Shown here piece by piece: positions 34,918 through 43,453 of a stretch of 64,000 nucleotides of DNA. The stretch's first letter is position 1. The number at the start of each line of letters is the position of its first letter. Source of the DNA: Pseudomonas mucoides. Lineage in GTDB: Bacteria > Pseudomonadota > Gammaproteobacteria > Pseudomonadales > Pseudomonadaceae. Where the stretch lies: positions 124,001-188,000 of the forward strand of contig NZ_JACOPW010000005.1 in NCBI RefSeq assembly GCF_015461845.1, in the 5' to 3' direction. Below the pieces are notes generated by a model. The model had not been told where the DNA came from and ran no database searches. It was given only the letters and a program-made list of their open reading frames with translations. The position numbers and the translations under genes are program-made.

Positions 34918-35846
34918 GGGCGGCTTTCTCCTTCAGCCAGCTGGAGGGCGGCAGATGCGTCATCAATCTGCTCAATACCTAATGAACGAGCCACTTGCGG
35001 GTTACTTGAGACTTTGAAGTGTTGCGGGTAAAGCGCGCGCGGCCAGCTCGTCGGTGGCAGGTCGAGCAATTCGTCGAGCACTTGCAGCCAGTCGCTCTGA
35101 TCGCTGTAAGTGCTGGCCAGGCTGCCGGCCTTGACGAACGCGGCATTCGGGCCGACCAAGGCCAGTTGCCGGGAATAGCTGCTCAACAGCAGATTTTTTG
35201 CGGTTTTCGGGTTGTACAGGTCGGGATCGTCGAGGCCCAGCAGCACGTCGCAGTTTTTCAGCAAATCCTGCAAGGGGCGACTGTCATTGGTGTTATCCCA
35301 GCGCTCGGCGACCACATCAAGACTTTCCCCCAGGGCGGCCAGACGCATTTCTTTCAGCAGGAATTCACTGTGACTGTCGAACAGCACGCCAACGCGCCGC
35401 GCCTGGGGCAGGATCAGTCGGGTCAGGCGCAATTGCCGATCCAGTGGCGGATCACTCCAGAGCAGGCTGAGGTGTGGTGGAAAGTTCACGCCGAAACGTT
35501 GTTGGGCTTGCAGGCGACTGATGCGCAGTACCAGCGTCGTCGGCCCCTGGGCCTCTTGCTGACGCCAGTCGAGGCTCGGCAGATCCAGCAGGATCAGGCG
35601 CGTGGCGGCAGGCAGTTTGCCTGGCGAGGGGAGACTCGCCAGTAGTTGGAAGCGGACGTTGTCGGTGGGGCGCATCTCGCTCAATGCATGGACGAAGGAC
35701 TGCACGCCGGGGCTGTCTTCGGTGCCGGTCAACAGAATGTCTGCAGCCTGTATCGGCAGGGCGCCGAGCAGGCAGCCAACCGCCAGGCACAACCCGGCCA
35801 GCAGGCGACCCGGTCGCGGCGACTTCCATGACAGGCGACGGCGCAT
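34914..35846 (-). CDS. ABC substrate-binding-like periplasmic protein
   Basis: A 310-residue protein with a signal peptide ending IQA-AD near residue 34 and family text of the COG2984-type ABC substrate-binding proteins (LLWSDPPLDRQLRL, VGVLFDSHSEFLL). No permease or ATPase gene accompanies it. It starts at the base after the TonB-receptor stop codon and overlaps the kinase gene downstream, so it probably delivers a ligand signal to the kinase rather than feeding a transporter. It corresponds to PA1612 by position. Confidence 0.78.
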   Translation of the reverse strand: MRRRLSWKSPRPGRLLAGLCLAVGCLLGALPIQAADILLTGTEDSPGVQSFVHALSEMRPTDNVRFQLLASLPSPGKLPAATRLILLDLPSLDWRQQEAQGPTTLVLRISRLQAQQRFGVNFPPHLSLLWSDPPLDRQLRLTRLILPQARRVGVLFDSHSEFLLKEMRLAALGESLDVVAERWDNTNDSRPLQDLLKNCDVLLGLDDPDLYNPKTAKNLLLSSYSRQLALVGPNAAFVKAGSLASTYSDQSDWLQVLDELLDLPPTSWPRALYPQHFKVSSNPQVARSLGIEQIDDASAALQLAEGESRP

Positions 35847-37970
35847 TTAAAACGTCAGCTCCGCGCTGAAGTAAACCACTCGGCGCTCGTCGTAGTTGTT
35901 GTCGACAAAGGTGGTGGGTTGATTGTCCAGGCGTTGCTGAAGGATGCCGGCCAGTTCCAGGTTGGCCTTGCCCAAACCGAGGCGTTTGGCGATGCGGGTG
36001 TCGACCCGCTCGAAGCGATAGCCGTTGAGCGCATCGTCGCCATAGTAGAAGAGGGCGCTGTTCCAGCCCTGTCCCCAGTTGCGCAGCCAACCGGCGGAGC
36101 CGCTGTTGCGCGCGGTCTGTTGCTCATCCAGCGGATTACTGGCGTCGGTGTCCACGTAGGCATAGGTCAGGCGCAGGCGGTCAGCGCTGCCGAGGCGCCA
36201 GTCCAGTTGCGTTTCCGCCCCGGTGAAGCGCGAGGTGTTGGAGTTGCTGGCGATGTACTGATTGTTGCGCAGCGGTTCGCTGATCATGCCGTTGATTTCG
36301 TCGTAGAACAGCTTCACATCGACGCTCAGCCCCAGTTCGACGAAGTAGCCGTTGTAGCCCAGCTCTCGCGAGCGCATGCGTTCCTTGTCGAGGTCGCCGG
36401 GCCCACGGGTCTTGACGAAATAGCGGGCGCTGGTCTGGCCGTAAGCGGTGGGCCGCAGGTTGGTCACCTGGTAACTCCAGTTGACGTTGTTCTCGAACAT
36501 GTCCGGTGAGCGAATCGCTTCCGAATACACGGCACGCAAGCCATGACGCGGGTTGATCAGGTAATTGACCGCCACGCGCGGGGTCAGTGAGCTGCCGGTC
36601 AATTGCGTGTCTTCGAACATCGCCCCGCCCTGCAACAACCAGTGCTCGGTGGCACGCCATTCCAGCTGGCCGAACGTGCGCCACGTGGTGTCGTCGAGCG
36701 TGCCATTGAAGTAGGTCTCGGAATCGGCCCGGTCGTAACGATAGTTCATGCCGCTGACCAGTCGCAGGCTGTCGGACAGGCTGAGGGTGTCCTGCACTTC
36801 GAGGTCGTAGCGCGATTCCCGGGCGCTCTGGTCGATGTCGCCACAGAGTGTTTGCCGGGCGCCGTTTTTCCATTGCCCCAGCACCTGATTGGCCAGCGCT
36901 TGTTCCGCTGGCGTGCCCAGAGGTGCGCCGGGACCGGTGAAGCGATCCATGTTGCGCGCCAGGCGTTCGGTGTAATTCGGGTTGAGCTGCCAAAGCTGGG
37001 TCAGCTCCGGGCTGAACGATGCTTCGGCATCACAGGCGCGCCAGGTTTGCTGGCGATCCCAGTGTTGGGCCGAGCCTTGGACATACAGGCTGTGATCGGG
37101 ATTGAGGTCCAGGTTCCAGCGCAGCGAGCCGGCGTAATCTTTGGCGGCGACGTCGGAATTGTCCCCGGCGGCGGTAATCCCCGGGAACACCGGGCGGTAG
37201 GTATACGGTCGCTGGTTGGTGCCTTCCTTCGCATTCAATTGCCAGTCGATGCTTTGGCTTTGCGCGAGCGTCTGGCTGACCGCAAGGTTGAAGCGGTTCA
37301 GGCGACGGCTGTCCCGATAATCGGCCCCGTTGCGGTCCGAATCGAAACCGTCGTCTTGCTGCCCCGACAGTGACAGACGCAAGTCGCCGCCGTCCCAGCC
37401 GGTGCCCTGGCTGGCGTAATAGTCGTTGATGCCGCGTTGACCACGGGTGACTTTCACGCGGGTGCCATGGCTGTTGGCCGGGTTGCGCGTGATGATGTTG
37501 ACCACGGCCATCAGCGCGTTGGCGCCGTAGCTGACGGTGTTCGGGCCGCGAAACACTTCGATGCGCTCAATGTCCTCCATGGCCACCGGAATATCGCTCC
37601 AGTCCACCGTGGCCAGGCCTGCGCGGTACACCGAGCGACCGTCGATCAGCACTTGCAGGCGGCGGGCCTCAGTGGCGTTGGTGCCGTGGTAGTTCACGGT
37701 GGCCTGGTTGCCGCTGATGTTGCCGACCATCATGCCCGGCACCAGTCGCAACAATTCGCTGATGTCCCGTGCGCCGCTGGCGTTGATCAATTCGCTGTCA
37801 ATCACCGTCATGCTCCCCGGAACTGCGGCCGGCGATTGCTTCAGGCGTGTCGCCGTCAGCACTTGCGGGAGCGGTTCGTTGTCGAGGAACAAATCGTCGG
37901 CCAGCAAGGACGGGCTGAACATCAGCGCCAGGACCAGCGGCGAACGGGATGATGGAGAACCAAGCGACAC
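35847..37970 (-). CDS. TonB-dependent outer-membrane receptor
   Basis: A 707-residue receptor starting at GTG (37970), with AAGGG upstream. Signal peptide of about 24 residues. The plug domain (LPQVLTATRLKQSPAAVPGSM, ISELLRLVPGMMVG, IERIEVFRGPNTVSYGANA) and a beta-barrel ending in aromatic ELTF are visible. The plug resembles receptors of the FepA/BtuB-type fold but I cannot name the ligand. No Fur box is seen upstream. It is the first gene of the receptor-binding protein-kinase operon, PA1613 by position. Confidence 0.85.
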   Translation of the reverse strand: MSLGSPSSRSPLVLALMFSPSLLADDLFLDNEPLPQVLTATRLKQSPAAVPGSMTVIDSELINASGARDISELLRLVPGMMVGNISGNQATVNYHGTNATEARRLQVLIDGRSVYRAGLATVDWSDIPVAMEDIERIEVFRGPNTVSYGANALMAVVNIITRNPANSHGTRVKVTRGQRGINDYYASQGTGWDGGDLRLSLSGQQDDGFDSDRNGADYRDSRRLNRFNLAVSQTLAQSQSIDWQLNAKEGTNQRPYTYRPVFPGITAAGDNSDVAAKDYAGSLRWNLDLNPDHSLYVQGSAQHWDRQQTWRACDAEASFSPELTQLWQLNPNYTERLARNMDRFTGPGAPLGTPAEQALANQVLGQWKNGARQTLCGDIDQSARESRYDLEVQDTLSLSDSLRLVSGMNYRYDRADSETYFNGTLDDTTWRTFGQLEWRATEHWLLQGGAMFEDTQLTGSSLTPRVAVNYLINPRHGLRAVYSEAIRSPDMFENNVNWSYQVTNLRPTAYGQTSARYFVKTRGPGDLDKERMRSRELGYNGYFVELGLSVDVKLFYDEINGMISEPLRNNQYIASNSNTSRFTGAETQLDWRLGSADRLRLTYAYVDTDASNPLDEQQTARNSGSAGWLRNWGQGWNSALFYYGDDALNGYRFERVDTRIAKRLGLGKANLELAGILQQRLDNQPTTFVDNNYDERRVVYFSAELTF

Positions 37971-38124
37971 GTCATACCCTTTGATCGTGAGGAGTTGGCG
38001 CGCATGTTAACCGAGCGCGGTCACTTTTCCATTCACGATGCCGGCATTTTCCTCGTATTTATTGGTCTTCTTCCTACAAGTGTTGGTAATTGACGCAGGG
38101 GCTGGCCGCCACGGGGGCGCTCCG

Positions 38125-38130
38125 TATAAT
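38125..38130 (+). promoter_or_regulatory. -10 element for gpsA
   Basis: A consensus TATAAT lies 38 bases before the gpsA ATG. A matching -35 at 17 bases is poor, so the site may need a helper or an extended -10. Confidence 0.45.
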
Positions 38131-38167
38131 GCCGACATCGCCACTGGTATGGATTAACGGATTGCAT

Positions 38168-39193
38168 ATGACTGAACAGCGCCCAATTGCGGTCCTGGGA
38201 GGCGGAAGTTTTGGTACCGCCGTGGCAAATCTGCTGGCCGAAAACGGGCATCAGGTCCGGCAGTGGATGCGAGACCCCGAACAGGCCGAGGCCATCCGGG
38301 TCAATCGCGAGAACCCGCGTTACCTCAAAGGCATCAAGATTCTCCCTGCGGTAGAACCGGTGACAGACTTGCAAGCCACGCTGGACGCCTGCGACCTGTG
38401 TTTCGTCGCGCTGCCCTCCAGTGCCCTGCGCTCGGTCCTGGTCCCGCATGCCGCACAGTTGAGCGGCAAACTGCTGGTCAGCCTGACCAAAGGCATCGAA
38501 GCCCACACCTTCAAGCTGATGAGCGAGATCCTCGAGGAAATCGCTCCGCAAGCGCGCATCGGCGTGCTGTCCGGACCGAACCTGGCCCGTGAAATCGCCG
38601 AACACGCGCTGACCGCGACGGTGGTCGCCAGCGAAGACGAAGAGCTGTGTCAGCGAGTTCAGGAAGCGCTGCATGGCCGGACTTTTCGCGTGTACGCCAG
38701 CGCCGACCGCTTTGGCGTCGAGTTGGGCGGGGCGCTGAAAAACGTCTACGCGATCATTGCCGGCATGGCCGTGGCGCTGGGCATGGGCGAAAACACCAAG
38801 AGCATGCTGATCACTCGAGCACTGGCGGAAATGACCCGTTTTGCAGTGAATCAGGGCGCCAACCCGATGACCTTCCTCGGTCTTGCCGGGGTGGGCGATT
38901 TGATCGTCACCTGCTCGTCGCCGAAAAGCCGCAATTACCAGGTCGGGTTCGCCCTCGGCCAGGGCCTGAGCCTGGAGGAAGCGGTGACGCGTCTGGGTGA
39001 AGTCGCCGAAGGCGTGAACACGCTCAAAGTGCTCAAGGCCAAGGCTCAGGAGGTGGGCGTCTATATGCCGCTGGTCGCCGGGCTGCACGCGATCCTGTTC
39101 GAAGGGCGCACGCTAAATCAAGTGATTGAGCTGTTGATGCGCGGCGAACCGAAAACCGACGTCGACTTCATCTCGACCAGCGGTTTCAACTAA
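38168..39193 (+). CDS. gpsA: NAD(P)-dependent glycerol-3-phosphate dehydrogenase
   Basis: Reduces dihydroxyacetone phosphate to sn-glycerol-3-phosphate for phospholipid synthesis. It has 341 residues. The dinucleotide motif VLGGGSFGTAVA is at 9-20 and the catalytic Lys lies in LKNVYAIIAGMA. The ATG at 38168 is at the family start (MTEQRPIAVLGG). It corresponds to PA1614. The next genes run in the same direction. Confidence 0.96.
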   Translation: MTEQRPIAVLGGGSFGTAVANLLAENGHQVRQWMRDPEQAEAIRVNRENPRYLKGIKILPAVEPVTDLQATLDACDLCFVALPSSALRSVLVPHAAQLSGKLLVSLTKGIEAHTFKLMSEILEEIAPQARIGVLSGPNLAREIAEHALTATVVASEDEELCQRVQEALHGRTFRVYASADRFGVELGGALKNVYAIIAGMAVALGMGENTKSMLITRALAEMTRFAVNQGANPMTFLGLAGVGDLIVTCSSPKSRNYQVGFALGQGLSLEEAVTRLGEVAEGVNTLKVLKAKAQEVGVYMPLVAGLHAILFEGRTLNQVIELLMRGEPKTDVDFISTSGFN

Positions 39194-39225
39194 GCACGCT
39201 TTGTAAATAAGCAGGGGAGCACGAC

Positions 39226-39573
39226 ATGAACGATCCGAAAATGGAAACCAAGTACGAGTCCATCCTGCTGCGGGTGCTGTGGATGATTGTCTTCGTGCTG
39301 GTCTGGCAAGTGGCGCAGTTCATCCTGGGCGCGGTAGTGCTGGTGCAACTGATCTATCGTTTGTTCTATGGCGCCCCGAGCGCCAGCCTGATGAACTTTG
39401 GCGACAGCCTGAGCCAGTTCCTGGCGCAGATCGGTCGTTTCGGCAGCTTCCACAGCGACCAGAAACCCTGGCCGTTCGCCGACTGGCCGACGCCGCGTAC
39501 ACCGGAAGGTGAAGCGCCGCATGTTGTGGCGCCCGCGCCGCATCCGGCCCGAGATGAGGAACCCAAGCTATGA
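39226..39573 (+). CDS. DUF4389 membrane protein
   Basis: A 115-residue protein with an N-terminal helix (ILLRVLWMIVFVLVWQVAQFILG) and a second hydrophobic stretch, then a polar, Pro-rich tail. DUF4389 matches in layout. The ATG at 39226 follows AGGGGAG. The last four bases overlap the sixA start (ATGA), so the two are co-translated. Function is unknown. Confidence 0.85.
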   Translation: MNDPKMETKYESILLRVLWMIVFVLVWQVAQFILGAVVLVQLIYRLFYGAPSASLMNFGDSLSQFLAQIGRFGSFHSDQKPWPFADWPTPRTPEGEAPHVVAPAPHPARDEEPKL

Positions 39574-40022
39574 AACTCTGGGTATTGCGTCATGGTGAAG
39601 CTGAACCGTATGGCTCGCGTCCTGATTCCGAGCGAGCGCTGACTCTTCGTGGTCGCGAAGAAGTGCTGCGCAGTGCGGCCGAGTTGATCGGTCAGCCGAT
39701 TACCGCGATCTACGCCAGCCCTTACCTGCGTGCGCAACAGACCGCGCAGTTGGTGCGCGACGCGCTGGGGTTCGAACCGAACATCCGCACCGTCGAGTGG
39801 CTGACGCCCGACAACCGCCCGCAAGCGGTGTCGGAGCAGTTGGTGTCGGTGGATAACGCGCTGTTGGTCAGCCACAACCCGCTGGTGGGCAATCTGCTCG
39901 GTTACCTGCAACACGGTCACCTGCAAGAGCCGGAAACCGTCAAGACCGCCGGCCTGGCAGAGCTAGAAGGTGACCTGCCGCCGGCCGGCGCCATGAAACT
40001 CAAGGGCATCAAACACCCTTAG
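39570..40022 (+). CDS. sixA: phosphohistidine phosphatase SixA
   Basis: A 150-residue phosphatase of the histidine-phosphatase superfamily that removes phosphate from HPt-type histidines. The catalytic RHG motif LRHGEAEPY is at residues 6-13, and the second conserved His lies in VSHNPLVGNLLGY. It overlaps the DUF4389 gene. In a genome with hybrid kinases that use HPt relays, SixA could damp one of them; the target is not shown. Confidence 0.92.
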   Translation: MKLWVLRHGEAEPYGSRPDSERALTLRGREEVLRSAAELIGQPITAIYASPYLRAQQTAQLVRDALGFEPNIRTVEWLTPDNRPQAVSEQLVSVDNALLVSHNPLVGNLLGYLQHGHLQEPETVKTAGLAELEGDLPPAGAMKLKGIKHP

Positions 40023-40044
40023 CACTGTCGGTACAGGGCATCAA

Positions 40045-40132
40045 TGTGGGAGCGAGGCTTGCCCGCGATTGCATCGACGCGGTCTGATTCATAAACCGCA
40101 GCGCCTGCATCGCGGGCAAGCCCGGCGCCTAC
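40045..40132. repeat. REP inverted pair
   Basis: GAGCGAGGCTTGCCCGCGATTGC-type and its complement GCATCGCGGGCAAGCCC face each other between sixA and the acyl-CoA synthetase gene. Confidence 0.85.
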
Positions 40133-40168
40133 AGGGGGCTGCGGTGTTGCTGATTTTTGTAATGAAAT

Positions 40169-40196
40169 AGTCAACCAAGCAACCGCTTGGTTGACT
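40169..40196 (+). promoter_or_regulatory. perfect 28-bp inverted repeat, operator candidate
   Basis: AGTCAACCAAGC and GCTTGGTTGACT are perfect 12-bp arms around AACC. The centre 37 bases before the acyl-CoA synthetase ATG suits promoter-proximal repression. The ACCAAGC-N4-GCTTGGT form is typical of TetR-family operators near acyl-CoA genes; no TetR gene is adjacent. Confidence 0.75.
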
Positions 40197-40233
40197 ACGC
40201 TTGCTCCAGACCAAAAATTCAGGAGCGAGTCGC

Positions 40234-41901
40234 ATGTCTGCTGCTTTTCGTTTGCCGCTGGATGTTTTCTACGAGCGTGAGGCCCGTCATCCACGCCAGC
40301 GTTTTCTGGTCCAGCCCACGGGTGGCGGGCAAGTTGAAACACTGACCTGGGCCGACGTCGGCCATCAGGCTCGCTGCGCCGCGCACTGGCTGCGCGCCCG
40401 CGAATTGCCGCAAGGCAGCCACATCGCACTGATCTCGAAAAACTGTGCCCACTGGATCATCGCCGACCTGGCGATCTGGATGGCCGGGCATGTCTCGGTG
40501 CCGTTGTACCCCAACCTGACCGCCGAATCGGTGGCCCAGGTACTCGATCATTCCGAAGCAGCGCTGGCGTTTATCGGCAGGCTCGATGACTGGCCGAGCA
40601 TGTCCCTCGGCGTCAGACCTGAGCTGCCGACGATCAGTCTGCCGTTGCACCCACCGGGCACCTTCGATTTCAGCTGGGCCGACCTGCAACGCAGCTCACC
40701 CATCCAGGATGACCCCACGCCGGCAGCCGATCAGTTGGCCACTATCATTTACACCTCCGGCACCACCGGCCTGCCCAAAGGCGTGATGCACAGTTTCGGC
40801 AATCTGGGGTTCGCCACCACCCGCGGTACGCAGCTATTCGGCCTCAACGAGTCGGACCGGCTGTTGTCCTACCTGCCGCTGTGCCATGTGGCCGAGCGGA
40901 TGTTCGTTGAGTTGGCGTCGATTTACACCGGGCAGACGGTGTTTTTTGCCGAGAGTCTCGACACCTTCCTGACGGATTTAAAGCGCGCCCGGCCTACTGC
41001 CTTGTTCGGTGTGCCGCGGATCTGGACCAAATTCCAGATGGGCGTGTACAGCAAGATCCCGGCAAAACGCCTGGATTTTCTGCTCGGGCTGCCCTTCATC
41101 GGCAAGCGGGTCGGGCATAAAGTCCTCGCCGGGCTGGGGCTGGACGCGTTGCGCGTTGCCTTGTCCGGCGCTGCGCCCGTGCCACAAACCTTGCTGCTGT
41201 GGTACCGCAAACTGGGGCTGGACGTGCTGGAGGTCTACGGCATGACCGAGAGCTGCGGCTATTCGCACATTGGCCGGCCCGGCGAGAACAAGTCCGGCTG
41301 GATCGGCAAGCCGTGCCCTGAGGTAGAAGTGCGGATCGACGAATCGGGCGAGGTCATGGTGCGCAGCGGCGCGACCATGCTCGGCTATTTCAAGGAACCA
41401 CAGAAAACCGCTGAAACCATCACCGGGGACGGCTTCCTGCGCACCGGCGACAAGGGTGAGGAAGACGCCGAAGGCAACCTGCGCCTGACCGGACGCCTAA
41501 AAGAAATTTTCAAGACCAGCAAGGGCAAGTACGTCGCGCCGGCACCGATTGAAAATCGCCTGGCGGTGCATTCGCGGATTGAACAAGTGTGCGTGGTCGG
41601 TGACGGTTTGAGTGCACCGCTGGGGCTGTGCGTGCTATCGGCGGTCGGGCAGCAGGACGCCAGCGGCACGGCGAGGGCGGGGCTGCACTCAAGCCTGGAA
41701 AAACTCCTGGATGAGGTCAATGGCGTCCTCGACAAACACGAGCGTTTGCGGCGTCTGGTGGTGGTCAAGGACAGCTGGGCCGTGGAAAACGGCTTCCTGA
41801 CGCCAACACTGAAGATCAAGCGCAACGTGATCGAAGCGGCTTACGGCGACCGCTTCGAAGAATGGAGCGAGCGCAGCGAGGCGGTGCTGTGGCAGGATTG
41901 A
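40234..41901 (+). CDS. AMP-binding long-chain acyl-CoA synthetase-like enzyme
   Basis: A 555-residue ANL-superfamily ligase. P-loop IIYTSGTTGLPKGVMH near residue 170, the A5 region GMTESCGYSH, A7 LRTGDKGEEDAEGNL and the catalytic Lys near the C-terminus (LTPTLKIKRN) are present. The fatty-acyl group resembles eukaryotic-type long-chain synthetases more than FadD. AGGAGCGAG precedes the ATG at 40234; the longer frame starts inside the operator. It leads a unit with a thioesterase 32 bases downstream. Confidence 0.87.
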   Translation: MSAAFRLPLDVFYEREARHPRQRFLVQPTGGGQVETLTWADVGHQARCAAHWLRARELPQGSHIALISKNCAHWIIADLAIWMAGHVSVPLYPNLTAESVAQVLDHSEAALAFIGRLDDWPSMSLGVRPELPTISLPLHPPGTFDFSWADLQRSSPIQDDPTPAADQLATIIYTSGTTGLPKGVMHSFGNLGFATTRGTQLFGLNESDRLLSYLPLCHVAERMFVELASIYTGQTVFFAESLDTFLTDLKRARPTALFGVPRIWTKFQMGVYSKIPAKRLDFLLGLPFIGKRVGHKVLAGLGLDALRVALSGAAPVPQTLLLWYRKLGLDVLEVYGMTESCGYSHIGRPGENKSGWIGKPCPEVEVRIDESGEVMVRSGATMLGYFKEPQKTAETITGDGFLRTGDKGEEDAEGNLRLTGRLKEIFKTSKGKYVAPAPIENRLAVHSRIEQVCVVGDGLSAPLGLCVLSAVGQQDASGTARAGLHSSLEKLLDEVNGVLDKHERLRRLVVVKDSWAVENGFLTPTLKIKRNVIEAAYGDRFEEWSERSEAVLWQD

Positions 41902-41933
41902 GCCACGAACAAAACCAACAAAGGAAAGCAGCG

Positions 41934-42377
41934 ATGAGTCTGTGGCGTACCACTCCCAACATCGAGCAGTTGAACGCGATCCAGAAAAACACCATCGGCG
42001 AAGTGCTGGATATCCGCTTCGAAGCGTTTGACGAAGGCTCCCTGACCGCGAGCATGGTCATTGACCACCGCACTCACCAGCCTTACGGCCTGCTGCACGG
42101 CGGCGCGTCTGTGGTGCTGGCCGAAACGGTCGGCTCAATGGCCAGCTACCTGTGCATCGACGCCAGCAAGTTTTACTGCGTGGGCCTGGAAATCAACGCC
42201 AACCACCTGCGCGGCCTGCGCAGTGGGAGGGTGACGGCCGTGGCCACGCCCATCCACATTGGCCGCACGACACACGTCTGGGACATCCGCTTGACCAGCG
42301 ATGAAGGCAAGGCCAGTTGCGTGTCGCGCCTGACCATGGCGGTCGTGCCGCTGGGGGAGAACCCGCCGGCCCGCTAA
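41934..42377 (+). CDS. hotdog-fold acyl-CoA thioesterase
   Basis: A 147-residue PaaI/YdiI-like thioesterase. The helix motif HGGASVVLAETVGSMA carries the catalytic Glu, with the preceding HGG. AAGGAAAG precedes the ATG. Pairing a synthetase with a thioesterase in one unit could set acyl-CoA pools or clear a dead-end acyl-CoA; the chain length is unknown. Confidence 0.9.
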   Translation: MSLWRTTPNIEQLNAIQKNTIGEVLDIRFEAFDEGSLTASMVIDHRTHQPYGLLHGGASVVLAETVGSMASYLCIDASKFYCVGLEINANHLRGLRSGRVTAVATPIHIGRTTHVWDIRLTSDEGKASCVSRLTMAVVPLGENPPAR

Positions 42378-42401
42378 ACGAAGCCTGCATCCGCCTCGTA
42401 T

Positions 42402-42522
42402 AGCCGCTGTCGAGCCCCGGCGAGGCTGCGTTCGGCTGCGAAGCCGTCGTGAAATCTACCAACGCGGTGTTTCAGGTTGACCGCGAACGCAGCCTCGCCA
42501 AGGCTCGACAGCTGCTACAGGG
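42402..42522. repeat. long inverted repeat of the GCTGTCGAGC family
   Basis: TAGCCGCTGTCGAGCC..GAGGCTGCGTTCGGCTGCG on the left faces CGAACGCAGCCTCGCC..GCTCGACAGCTGCTAC on the right, separated by about 35 bases. It is related to the elements at 16471, 18928 and 47538. Confidence 0.8.
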
Positions 42523-42646
42523 ATCTTCATCAGCGTTTCGGTATTGCCCTGACCGGACTGTCATCATTCCTGTCACTTACAGTCATTGCTGTCAGCCGTC
42601 GTCTTACGGACAATCAACGCCTGTTCTCGCTCATGGATTTGCCGGT

Positions 42647-43453
42647 ATGTCGCAACAGATATTTTTCGCCCACGCCAATGGCTTTCCTTCCGGAACCTAC
42701 GGCAAGTTGTTCGCGGCGCTGGCGCCCGAGTATCAGGTGACGCATCTGGAGCAGCACGCTCATGACCCGCGTTTTCCCGCGGACGACAATTGGTACAACC
42801 TGGTGGACGAACTGATCCATCACCTCAAGCAGCAAGCGGAACCGGTGTGGGGCGTCGGCCATTCCTTTGGGGGCGTGCTGCACTTGCACGCGGCCTTGCG
42901 TTGCCCGGAGTTGTATCGCGGCGTGGTGATGCTCGATTCACCGGTCCTGACCCGCACTGATCAATGGGTCATTCGCGCCGCCAAGCGTTTCGGCTTCATC
43001 GACCGCTTGACCCCGGCCGGCCGTACCCTGGGGCGCCGAGAAGAATTCGCCGACCTCGAAAGTGCGCGTAGCTACTTCTCAGGCAAAACCTTGTTCCGCA
43101 GTTTTGACCCGGAATGCTTTGACGCCTACTTGCAACACGGTTTGCACAAGGTGGGTGACACACTGCGCCTGCGCTTCGATCCTGCCACGGAAATCAGCAT
43201 CTACCGTGGCGTGCCCCACACCAGCCCCGGTCGCACGCGTCAGCTGAAAGTGCCGCTGGCGGTGGTGCGCGGGCACAAGAGTCGCGTGGTGATGCGTCAT
43301 CACGCCAGCGCTGTCGGACGCATGCCGCAGGGTGAATCCCTGACGCTGCCCGGCGGTCATATGTTTCCTCTCGAACGTCCACACGACACGGCCACGCTGC
43401 TGAAAACCCTGTTCAGCCGATGGGACGGTCGCCGTCAAAAGGATTGCGCATGA
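42647..43453 (+). CDS. alpha/beta hydrolase
   Basis: A 268-residue hydrolase with nucleophile elbow GVGHSFGGVLHLHAA, and the C-terminal His in LPGGHMFPLERP. The oxyanion text FFAHANGFPSGTYGKLF at the N-terminus is typical of this lipase-like group. The ATG at 42647 is chosen from similarity; the frame runs back to 42449 through a repeat. It overlaps the next hydrolase by four bases (ATGA). Substrate unknown. Confidence 0.85.
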   Translation: MSQQIFFAHANGFPSGTYGKLFAALAPEYQVTHLEQHAHDPRFPADDNWYNLVDELIHHLKQQAEPVWGVGHSFGGVLHLHAALRCPELYRGVVMLDSPVLTRTDQWVIRAAKRFGFIDRLTPAGRTLGRREEFADLESARSYFSGKTLFRSFDPECFDAYLQHGLHKVGDTLRLRFDPATEISIYRGVPHTSPGRTRQLKVPLAVVRGHKSRVVMRHHASAVGRMPQGESLTLPGGHMFPLERPHDTATLLKTLFSRWDGRRQKDCA

